DNA of 64,000 nt, taken from contig NC_091260.1 in the NCBI RefSeq assembly GCF_042477335.2, positions 52,843,001-52,907,000 of the forward strand. The letters are read 5' to 3'. The notes under the pieces were generated by a model. That model did not search any database. It worked only from the letters and a program-made list of their open reading frames with translations, and was not told where the DNA came from. The stretch comes from Ovis canadensis (lineage: Eukaryota > Chordata > Mammalia > Artiodactyla > Bovidae). This document shows positions 9,800-20,063 of the stretch, one piece after another. The position numbers were made by a program, and so were the translations under genes. Within the stretch, counting starts at the first letter, position 1, and each line of letters begins with the position of its first letter.

Positions 9800-10402
9800 A
9801 TTTTTTCCTAGCTTTTGGTGGTTTGCCAGCAATTTTTGGTGTTATTAGCTTATACATCATTGCCTTCGTCTCTGCTTTTATCCTCATGTAGCTTTGTCTC
9901 TACATGTGTGTGTGTCTATATCCAAATTTCCCCCTTTTATAAGGACAATGGTCATATTGAATTAGGGCTCATCTTTAATGACCTCGTGTTATGACCAACT
10001 AATTGTATCTGCAACTATTTTCTTTTCAAATAGGGTCCCATTCTGAAGTATTGGGCATTAGGACTTTAATATAGGAATTCTAGGTCTGCTGCTGCTGCTG
10101 CTAAGTCACTTCAGTCATGTCTGACTCTGTGCAACCCCATAGACGGCAGCCCACCAGGCTCCTCTGTTCCTGGGATTCTCCAGGCAAGAATACTGGAGTG
10201 AGTTGCCATTTCCTTCCCTAATGCATGAAAGTGAAAAGTGAAAGGGAAGTCGCTCAGTCGTGTCTGACTCTTAGTGACCCCATGGACCGCAGCCTACCAG
10301 GCTCCTCCGTCCATGGGATTTTTCAGGCAAGAGTACTGGAGTGGGATGCCATTGCCTTCTCTGAAATTCTGGGTCAAGGGGACAGAAATCAACCCATACC
10401 AC
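9800..10402 (-). mobile_element. MaLR (MLT1/MST-type) LTR, antisense, with nested SINE
   Basis: Read in complement it follows the MaLR LTR order: 'tagcttttggtggtttgcc', then 'cccccttttataaggacaatggtcatattgaattagggc', 'ttcaaatagggtcccattctgaagta', and after the SINE 'gacagaaatcaacccata'. The Bov-A2 at 10087-10364 splits it. The left part is missing at the junction with the truncated BovB. It is a non-coding remnant of an ancient retroviral element. Confidence 0.62.
10087..10364 (-). mobile_element. Bov-A2 SINE (two Bov-A units)
   Basis: Opens with the (TGC)5 run and 'taagtcacttcagtcatg', shows one Bov-A unit to 'ccttccctaatgcatg', then the linker 'aaagtgaaaagtgaaag' and a second unit to 'gatgccattgccttctct'. 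There is no tRNA head, as expected for Bov-A2. An 11-bp duplication with one mismatch (10076-10086 'aattctaggtc' and 10365-10375) bounds it. Confidence 0.93.
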
Positions 10403-10736
10403 CATCAAGCAGGGGAAATAAAGAATAAGATGCTGTCTTCTCTTCACCCAGATGAAGGCTTTGCGGAGTAGACACAGAGGGCACCGACTCTGAATTTGAA
10501 TGTCACTTTTATGAGTTAATCTTCTGGGTTTGACAAATAAGCACAGTGGGCTGGATTGATGGTTTTTAAAACTCGTTCCACAGAGCCACTGGGACTTGTT
10601 TGGGTTGGGGGTTATGTTGGCAGATTTCCGGCCCCTCCTCCGCACTTCACCCGGTGATGTGCCAGGGGCGAGTGGGGGAGGGGGGTAGAGGGAGGAGGGG
10701 CATCCACCTTGGCAGATGGGAGTATTTAACTGCTGA

Positions 10737-10912
10737 AAAAGTGAAAGAGAAAGTTGCTCACTGCTGTCCAACTCTTTGCCATCCCATGGACTATACAGCC
10801 CATGGAATTCTCTAGGCCAGAATACTGGAATGGGTAGCCTTTCCCTTCTCCAGGGGATCTTCCCAACCAAGGGATCGAACCCACGTCTCATGCTGAGCCA
10901 CAAGGGAAGCCC
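10737..10912 (-). mobile_element. Bov-tA SINE, Bov-tA1-like
   Basis: Complement copy with the tail variant 'ccatggactatacagcccatggaattctctaggcc' and B-box complement 'gggatcgaaccc'. About 20 bases of the head region are deleted ('cacgtctcatgctgagccac'). Flanked by an 11-bp duplication with one mismatch (10726-10736 'ttaactgctga' and 10913-10923). Confidence 0.93.
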
Positions 10913-10965
10913 TTAATTGCTGATGTTATATAGAATTGTCAGCGCACAGCAATAACACAAAGCAG

Positions 10966-11267
10966 TTGTTCAGTTGCTAAGTCATGTACGATTCTTTGCG
11001 ACTCCATGGACTGCAGCACACCAGGCTTCTCTGTCCTTCTTATCTCCCGGAGTTTGCCCAAACTCATGTCCATCGAGTTAGTGATGCCATCCAATCCTCT
11101 CATCTCTGTTGTCCCCTTCTCCTGCCTTCAATCTGTCCCAGCATCAATGTCTTTTCTAAATGAGTCAATTTTTCCTATCAGGTGGCCAAAGTATTGGAGC
11201 TTCAGCTTCAGCATCAGTCCTTCCAATGAATATTCAAGGTTGATTTCATTTAAAATTGACTGATTTG
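10966..11267 (-). mobile_element. BovB LINE 3' fragment
   Basis: Antisense copy of the last 300 bases: 'ttgttcagttgctaagtcatg...gatgccatccaatcctctcatc...ttcagcttcagcatcagtccttccaatgaatattcaagg'. A 6-bp duplication 'aagcag' (10960-10965 and 11268-11273) flanks it. It is more diverged than the BovBs at 11.8 and 48.1 kb, so probably older. Confidence 0.9.
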
Positions 11268-11281
11268 AAGCAGACCAGCTA

Positions 11282-11499
11282 CTAATTGGTTTTATTGTTG
11301 TTTTGCAATTCTCTGCAAATAATGCACTCCCCTCTCACCTGCCCCCTAGGGGGATAATTCAGACAGGTTGATTCCACCAGTTCCCATCTTTGTATGCACT
11401 GCTTTCTCAAAGTGATTCTGGGCTTATCTGTTTTATGGGTACAGATTCCAAGAAAATTTTTGTTTGAATAAAGCGCTCTGCTTAAAAAAAAAAAAAAAA
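11282..11499 (+). pseudogene. Possible processed retrocopy 3' end
   Basis: A perfect AATAAA (11467-11472) lies 12 bases before a run of 16 A (11484-11499), in sequence that matches no SINE or LINE I know. This is the layout of a polyadenylated transcript copied into the genome. The body upstream has no recognisable coding frame, so only a 3'UTR piece would be present. I could not find a flanking duplication. Confidence 0.3.
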
Positions 11500-11820
11500 G
11501 TTTGAGTCCAGAAAACAACTAAAGGATTTCTTGATTTCCTTCCAGTTCTAGGATCCTGTGTGTCTCTATTAAAATTAGTCTCAGGTTTCCGTGATGGTCC
11601 GGTGAATAAGAATCCACCTGCTAATGCAGGGGACATAAGCGCAATCCCTGGTCCAGGAAGATTCCATGTGCCATGGGGCAACTAAACCTGTGCACCACAA
11701 TGGAGACCATGCTCTAGAACCTTCATGCTGCTGCTACTGAAGCTCACACACCTAGAGCCTGTGCTCAATAACAAGAGAAGCCACCTCAATGAGAAGTCCT
11801 CCCTAGAGAAAGCCCTTCAG

Positions 11821-12250
11821 TTCAGTTCAGTTCAGTCGCTCAGTCGTGTCCGACTCTTTGTGACCCCATGAATCACAGCACGCCAGGCCTCCCTGTCCAT
11901 CACCAACTCCCGGAGTTCACTCAGACTCACGTCCATCGAGTCGGTGATGCCATCCAGCCATCTCATCCTCTGTCGGCCCCTTCTCCTCCTGCCCCCAATC
12001 CCTCCCAGCATCAGAGTCTTTTCCAATGAGTCAACTCTTCGCATGAGGTGGCCAAAGTACTGGAGTTTCAGCTTTAGCATCATTCCTTCCAAAGAAATCC
12101 CAGGGCTGATCTCCTTCAGAATGGATTGGTTGGATCTCCTTGCAGTCCAAGGGGCTCTCAAGAGTCTTCTCCAACACCACATTTCAAAAGCATCAATTTC
12201 TTCGGTGCTCAGCCTTCTTCACAGTCCAACTCTCACATCCACACATGACT
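11821..12250 (-). mobile_element. BovB LINE 3' fragment nested in a CHR SINE
   Basis: Antisense BovB from the tandem 'ttcagttcagttcagtcgctcag' end to 'aactctcacatccacacatgac', 430 bases with few changes. On the minus strand it still reads '[22 protein letters not shown]' of the ORF2 C terminus. The flanks 'agcccttcag' (11811-11820) and 'agtccttagg' (12251-12260) are a degraded 10-bp duplication (7 of 10). Confidence 0.92.
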
Positions 12251-12282
12251 AGTCCTTAGGCAGCATCAAAAACCCAGTACAG

Positions 12283-12306
12283 CCCCCCCCCCAAAAAAAA
12301 AAAAAA
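12283..12306 (+). repeat. Poly(C)-poly(A) tail tract
   Basis: Ten C followed by fourteen A, forming the end of the split CHR SINE. Likely length-variable. Confidence 0.85.
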
Positions 12307-12416
12307 CCAAACACCACAACAACCAATAGTCTCAATCTTTTTATAATTTTCATTCTCTCCCTTTCAGAAGTTTTGTTTTATTAACAATGAATTAAACATC
12401 ATAATGAAGATTGCTT

Positions 12417-12590
12417 GAAAGTGAAGGCGTTAGACACTGTAGCCCGACAGACTCTTCTGTCCATGGAATTCTCCAGGCAAGAACACGCGAGTGGGTTGCC
12501 ATGCCCTTTTCCAGGGTATCTTCCCAACCCAGGGATCAAACCTGGTTCTCCTGCATTGCAGGCAGATTCTTTGCCATTCAAGCCACGTGG
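12417..12590 (-). mobile_element. Bov-tA SINE with internal deletion
   Basis: Starts in the tail ('gaaagtgaaggcgttag'), then skips the usual 'tcgctcagtcgtgtccgac...' and resumes at 'cactgtagcccgacagactcttctg'. The rest is standard up to the head complement 'tctttgccattcaagccacgtgg'. About 35 bases are missing. Confidence 0.86.
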
Positions 12591-13109
12591 CAAATATTTT
12601 CAGCTTTCTCTAAACCTGGAATCCAAATAGAAGGATGTGAGTTGTAGGGTGGGTGCCACCATCTTAAGGGAAGTGAGATGGGCTAGTGGCTGGCTCCGCA
12701 GAGGTGTGGGCTTTTACATGGAGAATGGTCTTTTCTTTAGAGTATCTCATTTAAATAACCTAGAGTGTCTAACACATACAATTTCTGCTGAGGAGGAAGA
12801 TCTTTTCAGTATGCCTGTGTCTGGAGTAGTAACAGCTTTTGTCAACCAGTGGAAATACCAATTGGCATGTATCCTGGAGTCCTAGGCAGCTGCAGTTCCA
12901 AACCTAGTTGGTTGCAGGCTAGTGGTTTCCACTTGACACCCCTTTCCCCAAAGGCACCCTCCCCCACACTCGACTGTAGTCATAACCCCCTTTTCTCTTC
13001 ACCCACTAGAATTCTGGTGCTGCCCCTGCCTGCAGGGTGGAACCACCACCCTGCTAAGATTCTCTCACCTACTGTTCTCATTTTAGAAAAGAGACATGAC
13101 TATTTTGAT
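12591..13109. other. Unique sequence, nothing recognised
   Basis: No repeat identity. Two short plus-strand frames (82 codons from 12637, 88 codons from 12849) lack any motif. The CT-rich part 12940-13060 has no CpG enrichment. Confidence 0.5.
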
Positions 13110-13455
13110 ATGTAATAATATTTGCTAATGCTTATTAAATACTTACTCTGTGCCAGGCACTGGTCCAAGTGTTTTACTTGGAGGTGCTTTACTGGAGGAG
13201 GGCACGGGCAACCCACTCCACTGTTCCTGCTGGGAGAATTTCATGGACAGGAAGCAGGCTACAGTCCATGGGGTTGCAAAGAGTTGGACACAACTGATCA
13301 ACTAGACACGAGTGAATAGACACGACTGTCTAGTTCTCCTAACCATCCTATGAGGCAGGTACCCTGTGGGCCCGTGGGCAAGCAGGCACAGAGAGGTGAA
13401 GTCATCCTTAGTTGAGGATATGGCACGACTAGGCTCTGGATCCAGACAGCCTGGC
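13110..13455 (-). mobile_element. MIR SINE relic split by a SINE
   Basis: Left piece 'gcttattaaatacttactctgtgccaggcactggtccaagtg' and right piece 'ctaaccatcctatgaggcaggtaccctg...gcacagagaggtgaagtc' are consecutive MIR parts in complement. The Bov-tA fragment at 13190-13312 lies between them. Confidence 0.55.
13190..13312 (+). mobile_element. Bov-tA SINE, 5'-truncated
   Basis: Only the tail half is present: 'actggaggagggcacgggcaacccactccactgttcctg...ggggttgcaaagagttggacacaactg'. The tRNA head is absent. At its end, 'aactagaca' (13300-13308) and 'tgtctagtt' (13327-13335) form a 9-bp inverted repeat around a partial copy of 'agacacga'. Confidence 0.78.
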
Positions 13456-13920
13456 TGTCAACCACCACGGGACAGGCTACGTTATACAAGTGCCATTGGA
13501 AGGCAGGTATTTGGACAACATCCCTTTTCTTGCCATTGAAGTGAACCCAAGAGAGCTAGAAAGAGAGCATGATGGCATTTAGAAAACAACAGAGGAGTGT
13601 TTGACTGTGTATGAGTAGGAGTCTAGAACAGAAGTGCTGTTTAACCCACTGGTCCTTTAGGGAGCAGGAGAGGAAGCCGGCATGCCAGTGACGCTGTTTC
13701 CTGTCCCTGCAATGCGGGCTGAAGGTGCCTCCCTCCATCCCCTCCTGCCCTTGTGGGGGAATAGGAATTTCCCTTCTTTTTCTCCCATGGCAGGGAGGTG
13801 GGGCACAAGTCCAGAAACAAGAGAAAGGATGTCATCTGTGAAGTGGGGGTTTCCAGGCTGAGATTCATCCGTGGACAGAGAAAACAATTATTTTGAGGAA
13901 AAAAAAATAGTGCTTGCTCT
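13456..13920. other. Unique sequence, nothing recognised
   Basis: Overlapping open frames on the minus strand (107 codons from 13964, 76 codons from 13887) run into the neighbouring SINE and have no domain. An A-rich run (13902-13909) precedes the SINE pair. Confidence 0.5.
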
Positions 13921-13934
13921 AACTTTAGGGTCTG

Positions 13935-14134
13935 TGTGTGTGTTAGTCGCTCAGTTGTGTCCAAATCTTTGTGACCCCGTGGACTGTAGCCTGCTCCCTG
14001 TCCATGAAATTCTCCTGGTGAGAACAGTGGAGTGGGTTGCCCGTGCCCTCCTCCAGGGTATCTTCCTGGCTCAGGAATTGAAACTGGGTCTCCAGCACTG
14101 CAGGCAGATTCTTTACCATCTGAGCCACAGGGAA
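13935..14134 (-). mobile_element. Bov-tA SINE, left half of a head-to-head pair
   Basis: Complement copy from the tail 'tgtgtgttagtcgctcagttgtgtcc' to the head complement 'ttctttaccatctgagccacaggg'. It meets the plus-strand copy head to head at about 14134. The duplication 'aactttagggtctg' (13921-13934 and 14306-14319, exact) surrounds the pair and not each copy. Confidence 0.9.
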
Positions 14135-14305
14135 TGCAGGAGTTACAGGAGACCTGGGTTCAATCCCTGGGTGGGGAAGATCCCCTGGAGAAAAAAAAGG
14201 CAACCCACTCCAGTATTCTTGCCTGGAGAATCCCATGGACAGAGGAGCCTGGCAGGGTACAGGCCATGGGGTCACAGAGAGTCAGACATGACTGAGCACG
14301 CACTC
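14134..14305 (+). mobile_element. Bov-tA SINE, right half of a head-to-head pair
   Basis: Starts at 'aatgcaggag', about 40 bases into the normal head, so the A box is missing. The B box 'gggttcaatccctgg' remains and the tail runs to 'gactgagcacgcactc'. A nine-base insertion ('ttacaggag') repeats the preceding 'caggag'. It shares the single outer duplication with its inverted partner. Confidence 0.9.
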
Positions 14306-14319
14306 AACTTTAGGGTCTG

Positions 14320-14943
14320 CCTACATTTAATCTCTACTCCTTTGACTCTGCCACGTTTAAGGCCTATATTGCATTATCTTTATAACCCATTCCTCACTTC
14401 CAAAGATTCACCTCTCTAATTCATTTTCTGTGCTATATTTTCTGTTGCCTATATTTTGTGTCCAAAAATACAAATCTGATTGCTTCCCTTCATACACTAA
14501 ACCTTACGTTGTTGTTCTCCGTGACTAGGGAACATTCCTGAAATCCACCTCTCTTTCCAGCTGTACAGGCATGTCCTGCCCATCTTGAGGCCTGTCTTCA
14601 CTTGCCTGCCCTTTCAAACCCTCCCCATCCTTTATGACCTTGACCATAGGCTACTATTGCATATAAAGCCTCTTGGGATGCCCCCAGTAGAACACTTTTC
14701 CTTCCCCAGCTCCTTTCTGCTGTATCTTTCTTTCCATGGCTCTACATTTGGCAAGAGCAGCATCCACCAGCCCCCAGGAGGTTTTGCAGACCACACTGAA
14801 TTCATATTACAATAAGAAGCTTACAGCTTTTGAACACCTGGACTCAGATATATGATTTAAAAAAAAAAAAATCTCTTTCCTTCTTTCTTTGGTCCAGATG
14901 CTCGTTCAGCATTTTCTCCCCATCATCCATGTCTTCCACGACA
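14320..14943. other. Unassigned CT-rich sequence
   Basis: A pyrimidine-rich stretch with several polypyrimidine-AG segments but no repeat or exon that I recognise. A run of 12 A occurs at 14859-14870. A frame of 76 codons at 14585 (plus) has no recognisable domain. Confidence 0.45.
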
Positions 14944-15083
14944 GAGACGCAGGAGAGGTGGGTTCCATCCCGGGGTAAGGAAGATCCCCTGGAGAAGGAA
15001 ATGGCAACCCATCTCCAGTATTCTTGTCTGGAAAATCCCATCGACAGAGAAGCCTGGCAGGTTACAGTCCATGGGGTTGCAGA
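14944..15083 (+). mobile_element. Bov-tA SINE, truncated at both ends
   Basis: Begins inside the head ('agagacgcaggagaggtgggttcc', near the B box) and ends 'gttacagtccatggggttgcagag'. It lacks the first 45 bases and the last 35 bases. It has few internal changes. Confidence 0.82.
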
Positions 15084-16014
15084 GTCTATAGATGCCATTT
15101 TAGAAACAGCAGTCTGTTGTCTAGTGACATTCTATTATGTGAAGCTGAACATGTGACAGTGTGGTCAGGTTCTCAGAAGATTTTCAGTTCTTTGGTGGCA
15201 TTTAATTATGACCACATGGATACAGGTTCAACTTGAGGGTAGGCTGATTTTTTTCCTGGAACTGAGAGCTAAAAATCTACTGTTATTTATTGATTTTTTT
15301 AAAAGGATACAATCTCAAAAATTTTACAAGTTGGTTAAACAAACCAAAACACTGCAATTACCAAACCCCAGTCTGTTTTCCTTAGAAAAGCCCAGACACT
15401 TCAATGTAATTGGAGAGTTTTGTTTTGTTTGATCAAATACTGTGGTTAATTTACCAGCTGCTTCCCTGGAGTTCATAAAAATTGACCACGTAATTCCCAC
15501 ACTACCCATCCCTCCCCCCAATTTACTTTTCTTTTAAATGTAATTTATATTCCCTCTTTCTTCTAAGAGTGGCTAACTGTGTATGATAGCTTTCTCAAGT
15601 GGTATGAGGGGGAAAGCTAAAATACATTGTTCTATCTGGTCCAGAGGATTTCTGATGATCTCATTAGGGTAGAGATGAAATGGCATCATTAGAATGTGTT
15701 TTACATGGGTCATTTATATAACTAGAGTAATAAGTTATTTTCATTGTAGAAAATATAAAAAAGAGAAATAGCTTTTACTCTGCCAAAACAAAAACAAGGA
15801 GAAACAGAAGTCAGAATTAGAAAGCACTGTTGCTTTCCTTTGCCAGTAAAAGGGGCAGTGATACACACAGTTGAAATTTGGACAATGAGGTCAGTATAAA
15901 TCTGCCCAGTGATATTGATGCTGATAATTATATCAGAAGAGTATGCTGCACACACCTCCTAGGGCTCCCTGGACTCATCAAATTACACAACCAACTTTGA
16001 TTTTGATAAGGGTT
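15084..16014. other. AT-rich, no recognised feature
   Basis: More than 900 bases upstream of the long BovB with low GC and no SINE. No hairpin or tandem repeat stands out. Short minus and plus frames (65-77 codons) look like chance. Confidence 0.5.
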
Positions 16015-16263
16015 ACTGACTACAAACCACCTTCATATTCTTGCCTTGAGAACACCATGAACAGTATGAAAAGGCAAAAAGATAGGATCCTGAAAGATGA
16101 ATTCCCCAGGCAGGTAGGTGCCCAATATGCTACTGGAGATCAGTGGAGAAATAACTACAGAAAGAAAGAAGAGACAGAGCCAAAGCAAAAACAACACCCA
16201 GTTGTGGATGTGACCGGTGATGGAAGTAAAGTCCCATGCTGTAAAGAACAATAATGCGCAGGA

Positions 16264-17090
16264 ACCTGGAATGTTAGATCCATGAATCAAGGCAAATTGA
16301 AACTGCTCAAACAGGTGATGGCAACAGCGAACTTCCACATTTTAGGAATTAGAGAACTAAAATGGACTGGAATGGATGAATTTAACTCAGATGACCATTA
16401 TATCTACTACAGTGGGCAAGAATCCCTTAGAAGAAATGGAGTAGCCATCATAGTCAAAAAAACAGTCTAAAATGCAATGCTTGGATGCAATCTCAAAAAT
16501 GACAGAATGATCTCTGTTCGTTTCCAAGGCAAACCATTCAATATCACAGTAATCCAAGTCTATGCCCCGACCAGTAACGCTGAAGAAGCTGAAGTTGAAC
16601 AGTTCTGTGAAGACCTACAAGACCTTCTAGAACTAACACCAAAAAAAGATGCCCTTTTCATTATAGGGGACTGGAATGCAAAAGTAGGAAGTCAAGAAAC
16701 ACCTGAAGTAACAGGCAAATTTGGCCTTGGAATACAGAATGAAGCAGGGCAAAGGCTAACAGAGTTTTGCCAAGAGAATGCACTGGTCATAGCAAACACC
16801 CTCTTCCAACAACACAAGAGAAGACTCTACACATGGACATCACCAGATGGTCAACACTGAAATCAGATTGATTATATTCTTTGCAGCCAAAGATGGAGAA
16901 GCTCTATACAGTCAGCAAAAACAAGATGGGGAACTGACTATGGCTCAGATCATGAACTCCTTATTGTCAAATTCAGACTTATATTGAAGAAAGTAGAGAA
17001 AACCACTAGACCATTCAGGTATGACCTAATTCAAATCCCTTACGATGATACAGTAGAAGTGACAAATAGATTCAAGGGACTAGATCTGAT
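16264..17090 (+). pseudogene. BovB ORF2 endonuclease region, broken
   Basis: Translated pieces are 16282-16470 and 16477-16860, separated by a single stop at 16468-16470, and a further frame after the stop at 16858-16860. Visible APE-type endonuclease features are 'TWNVRSMNQGK', 'NGVAIIVKK', 'VYAPTSNAEE', 'IIGDWNAKVG' (catalytic Asp/Asn), 'QIDYIL' and 'YGSDHELL' (catalytic Asp-His). In an intact element this enzyme nicks the target DNA. Two in-frame stops and a later shift (about 17090) disable it. Confidence 0.92.
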
Positions 17091-17093
17091 AGT

Positions 17094-18781
17094 GTGCCTG
17101 AAGAACTATGGACAGAGGTTCGTGACACTGTACAGGAAGCTGTGATCAAGACCATCCCTAAGAAAAAGAAATGCAAAAAGGCAAAATGGTTGTCTGAGGA
17201 GGCCTTGCAAATAGCTGTGAAAAAAGGAGAAGCTAAAGGCAAAGGAGAAAAGGAAAGATATGCCCATTTGAATGCAGAGTTCCAAAGAATAGCAAGGAGA
17301 GGTAAGAAAGCCTTTCTCAGTGATCAATGCAAAGAAATAGAGGAAAATAAGAGAATGGGAAAGACTAGAGATCTTTTCAATAAAATTAGAGATACCAAGG
17401 GAACACTTTTTGCAAAGATGGGCTCAGTAAAAGACAGATGGTATGGATCTAACAGAAGCAGAAGATATTAAGAAGAGGTGGCAAGAATACACAGAAGAAC
17501 TATACAGAAAGATCTTTATGACCCAGATAATCAGGATGGTGTGATCACTCACCTAGAGCCAGACATCCTGGAATGTGAAGTCAAGTGGGCCTTAGGCAGC
17601 ATCACTACGAACAAAGCTAGTGGAGGTGATGGAATTCCAGTTGAGCTATTTCAAATTCTGAAAGACGATGCTGTGAAAGTGCTGCACTCAATATGCCAGC
17701 AAATTTGGAAAACTCAGCACTGGCCACCAAACTGGAAAAGATCAGTTTTCATTCCAGTCCCAAAGAAAGGCAATGACAAAGAATGCTCAGACTACCACAC
17801 AATTGCACTGATCTCACACGCTAGCAAAGTAATGCTCAAAATTCTCCAAGCCAGGCTTCAACAATACGTGAACCGTGAACTTCCAGATGTTCAAGCTGGA
17901 TTTAGAAAAGGCAGAGGAATCAGAGCTCAAATTGCCAACACCCACTGGATCATCGATAAAGCAAGAGAGTTCCAGAAAAACATCTACTTCTGCTTTATTG
18001 ACTATGCCAAAGCCTTTGACTGGATGAACCACAATAAACTGTGGAAAATTCTGAAAGAGATGGGACTACCAGACCACCTGACCTGCCTCCTGAGAAATCG
18101 GTAGGCAGATCAAGAAGCAACAGTTAGAACTGGACATGGAACAATAGACTGGTTCCAAATCAGGAAACGAGTACATCAAGGCTGTATATTGCCACCTTGC
18201 ATATATAACTTATATGCAGAGTACATCATGAGAAATGCTCGGCTGGAAGAAGCACAAGCTGGATTCAGATTGCCGGGAGAAATATCAATAACCTCAGATA
18301 TGCAGATGATACCACCCTTATGGCAGAAAGTGAAGAAGAACTAAAGAACCTCTTGATGAAAGTGAAAGAGGAGAGTGAAGAAGTTGGCTTAAAGCTCAAC
18401 ATTCAGAAAACTAAGATCATGGCATCTGGTCTCATCACTTCATGGCAAATAGATGGGGAAGCAATGGGAACAGTGACAGGCTATTTTTGGGGTTCCAACA
18501 TCACTGTAGATGGTGATTGCAGCCATGAAATTAAAAGACACTTGCTCCTTGGAAGAAAAGTTATGACCAACCTAGACAGCATACTAAAAAGCAGAGACAT
18601 TACTTTGCCAACAAAGGTCCATCTAGTTAAAGCTATGGTTTTTCCAGTCATCATGAATGAATGTGAGAGTTGGACTGTGAAGAAAGCTGAACACCAAAGA
18701 ATTGATGCTTTTGAACTGTGGTGTTGGAGAAGACTCTTGAGAGTCCCTTGGACTGCAAGGAGATCAAACAGTTCATCCTAA
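17094..18781 (+). pseudogene. BovB ORF2 linker and reverse transcriptase, broken
   Basis: Three open pieces: 17094-17471 (Lys/Glu-rich linker), 17478-18104 (RT fingers and palm, with 'NKASGGDGIPVEL', 'FRKGRGIRAQI' and the motif-A stretch 'FIDYAKAFDW' carrying a catalytic Asp) and 18320-18781 (thumb and C terminus, 'LKLNIQKTKIMAS', '[11 protein letters not shown]'). The catalytic 'YADD' box is still encoded just before 18320, but a shift near 18270 and stops at 17469, 18102 and 18779 interrupt the protein. Confidence 0.92.
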
Positions 18782-19185
18782 AGGAAATAGTCCTGAATAT
18801 TCACTGGAAGGACTGATGCTGAAGCTGAAGCTCCAATACTTTGGCCACCTGATGCAAAGAACTGACTCGTTTGAAAAGACCCTGATGCTGGGAAAGATTG
18901 AAGGTGGGAGGGAGAAGGGGATGACAGAAGATGAGATGGTTGGATGGCATCATGGACTCAATGGACATGAGTTGGAGTAAGCTCTGGGAGTTGGTGATGG
19001 ACAGGGAAGCCTGGTGTGTGGCAGTCCATGGGGTTGCAAAGAGTCAAACCCGACTGAGCAACTGGCCTGAACTCAACTGACTAGAAACCTACTGGGTTAC
19101 TAAGGGCAATTAAAATGTGACTGGGGCTTTTTTTTTTTAAAATAAATAAAATATCAATCTCATTTCAGAAGTATATCAGAATTTC

Positions 19186-19337
19186 TTTGGCTGCTCTGGG
19201 TCTTAGTTGCAGTATGCACAGTCTTCAGTTGTGGCATATGGGATCTAGTTCCCTGACCAAGGATGGAACTGGCCCTGCTGCATTGGGAGCATGGAATCTT
19301 AGCCATTGGACCACCAGGGAAGTCCCAGGAGAACATA
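19186..19337 (-). mobile_element. CHR-type SINE, antisense
   Basis: Contains 'tttggctgctctgggtcttagttgc', 'ggcatatgggatctagttccctgacc' and ends 'cattggaccaccagggaagtccc', the complement of the CHR head. Flanked by 'agaatttc' (19178-19185 and 19338-19345). Confidence 0.85.
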
Positions 19338-19345
19338 AGAATTTC

Positions 19346-20063
19346 ATTTTTGCGCCTCTCTCTTGCCCACTTGAGTTTTAGCCCCTAAGAAAGATGGCAT
19401 GCCTGACACTAGGGTTTTATGCCTTGACTAAGCAAAAATTGTGAGAACATTTGTTTTAAGTCTACCATGCATTTCAAGCTAAAACTCTGTACATCCCCAC
19501 ACACATTAAGCCTTCTTTTAGTAGGACTCCTTTCATTGAATCCCTCCACGGCCATCCCCCTTCTCCCTCTTGTCTGCTCTTCTCTGACTAAACCAACTCC
19601 TTTGTCCTCTGGGCTGTCACTTAAAAAAGAATACCCTCTTTCACAGGACTTGTTACCTGGCATTGTTATTTCTCTTGGTTTGTGCTTTAACACCCTCAGG
19701 CCAGTATACAGAGGACTTGCGACAGTTGGCTGTGTTTTTTGTATCTGTCTCCATTCCTAGACCATGAATCCCCAGAGGAGAACTCATCCTGTCCACCCCT
19801 CTGTCACCACCACTGCTGACACATATGCATCCCTCTGTGGTCACATCATCTGATAAAGGATTAATGAATGAATTTGTGATTGAGTGTCTGGGGAAAATAT
19901 ACTCTAACATTAGTCACCCCTAGTAGGCTGACTCTATCTGGATCAGTCTATGGCTGACACTGTTTTCAGTCCCCAAAGAATACAGTGATCTCCTCCAGAC
20001 TTCCGCAGGCCACTTTCTAAGCCGTGCTGCAGTGTTCAGGGCAGGTTATATGAACGGCCCCGT
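19346..20063. other. Unique sequence, nothing recognised
   Basis: No repeat I can name. A 97-codon plus frame (19467-19760) begins with a hydrophobic stretch but is overlapped by a 94-codon minus frame. Neither has a recognisable domain. Confidence 0.5.

Larger units (their letters stand above)
11584..12326 (+). mobile_element. CHR-2-type SINE split by BovB
   Basis: The left part (11584-11820) runs from 'ttccgtgatggtccggtgaataagaatccacctgc' through 'ccatgtgccatggggcaactaa' to 'cctagagaaagccc'. The right part (12251-12326) resumes with 'ggcagcatcaaaaacccagtacagcc' and an A-rich tail, continuing the CHR consensus. The outer duplication 'tagtctca' (11576-11583 and 12327-12334) shows that the whole is one old SINE interrupted later. 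Confidence 0.78.
16029..19075 (+). mobile_element. BovB (RTE) LINE, nearly full-length
   Basis: About 3.05 kb, close to the roughly 3.2 kb length of bovine BovB. It starts 'accttcatattcttgccttgagaacacc', includes the endonuclease and reverse transcriptase regions, and ends 'gtcaaacccgactgagcaactgg'. A 14-bp duplication with one mismatch flanks it (16015-16028 'actgactacaaacc' and 19076-19089). The single long frame is broken into at least five pieces by stops and shifts, so it cannot move itself. Its RNA could in principle still serve as a template. Confidence 0.95.

Noticed and set aside
10087..10101. (TGC)5 as a coding triplet repeat
   Set aside because: It is the normal start of the Bov-A2 SINE in complement.
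10271..10903. 210-codon minus-strand ORF
   Set aside because: Its two ends are Bov-A/Bov-tA sequence. The middle has no domain and no conserved look.
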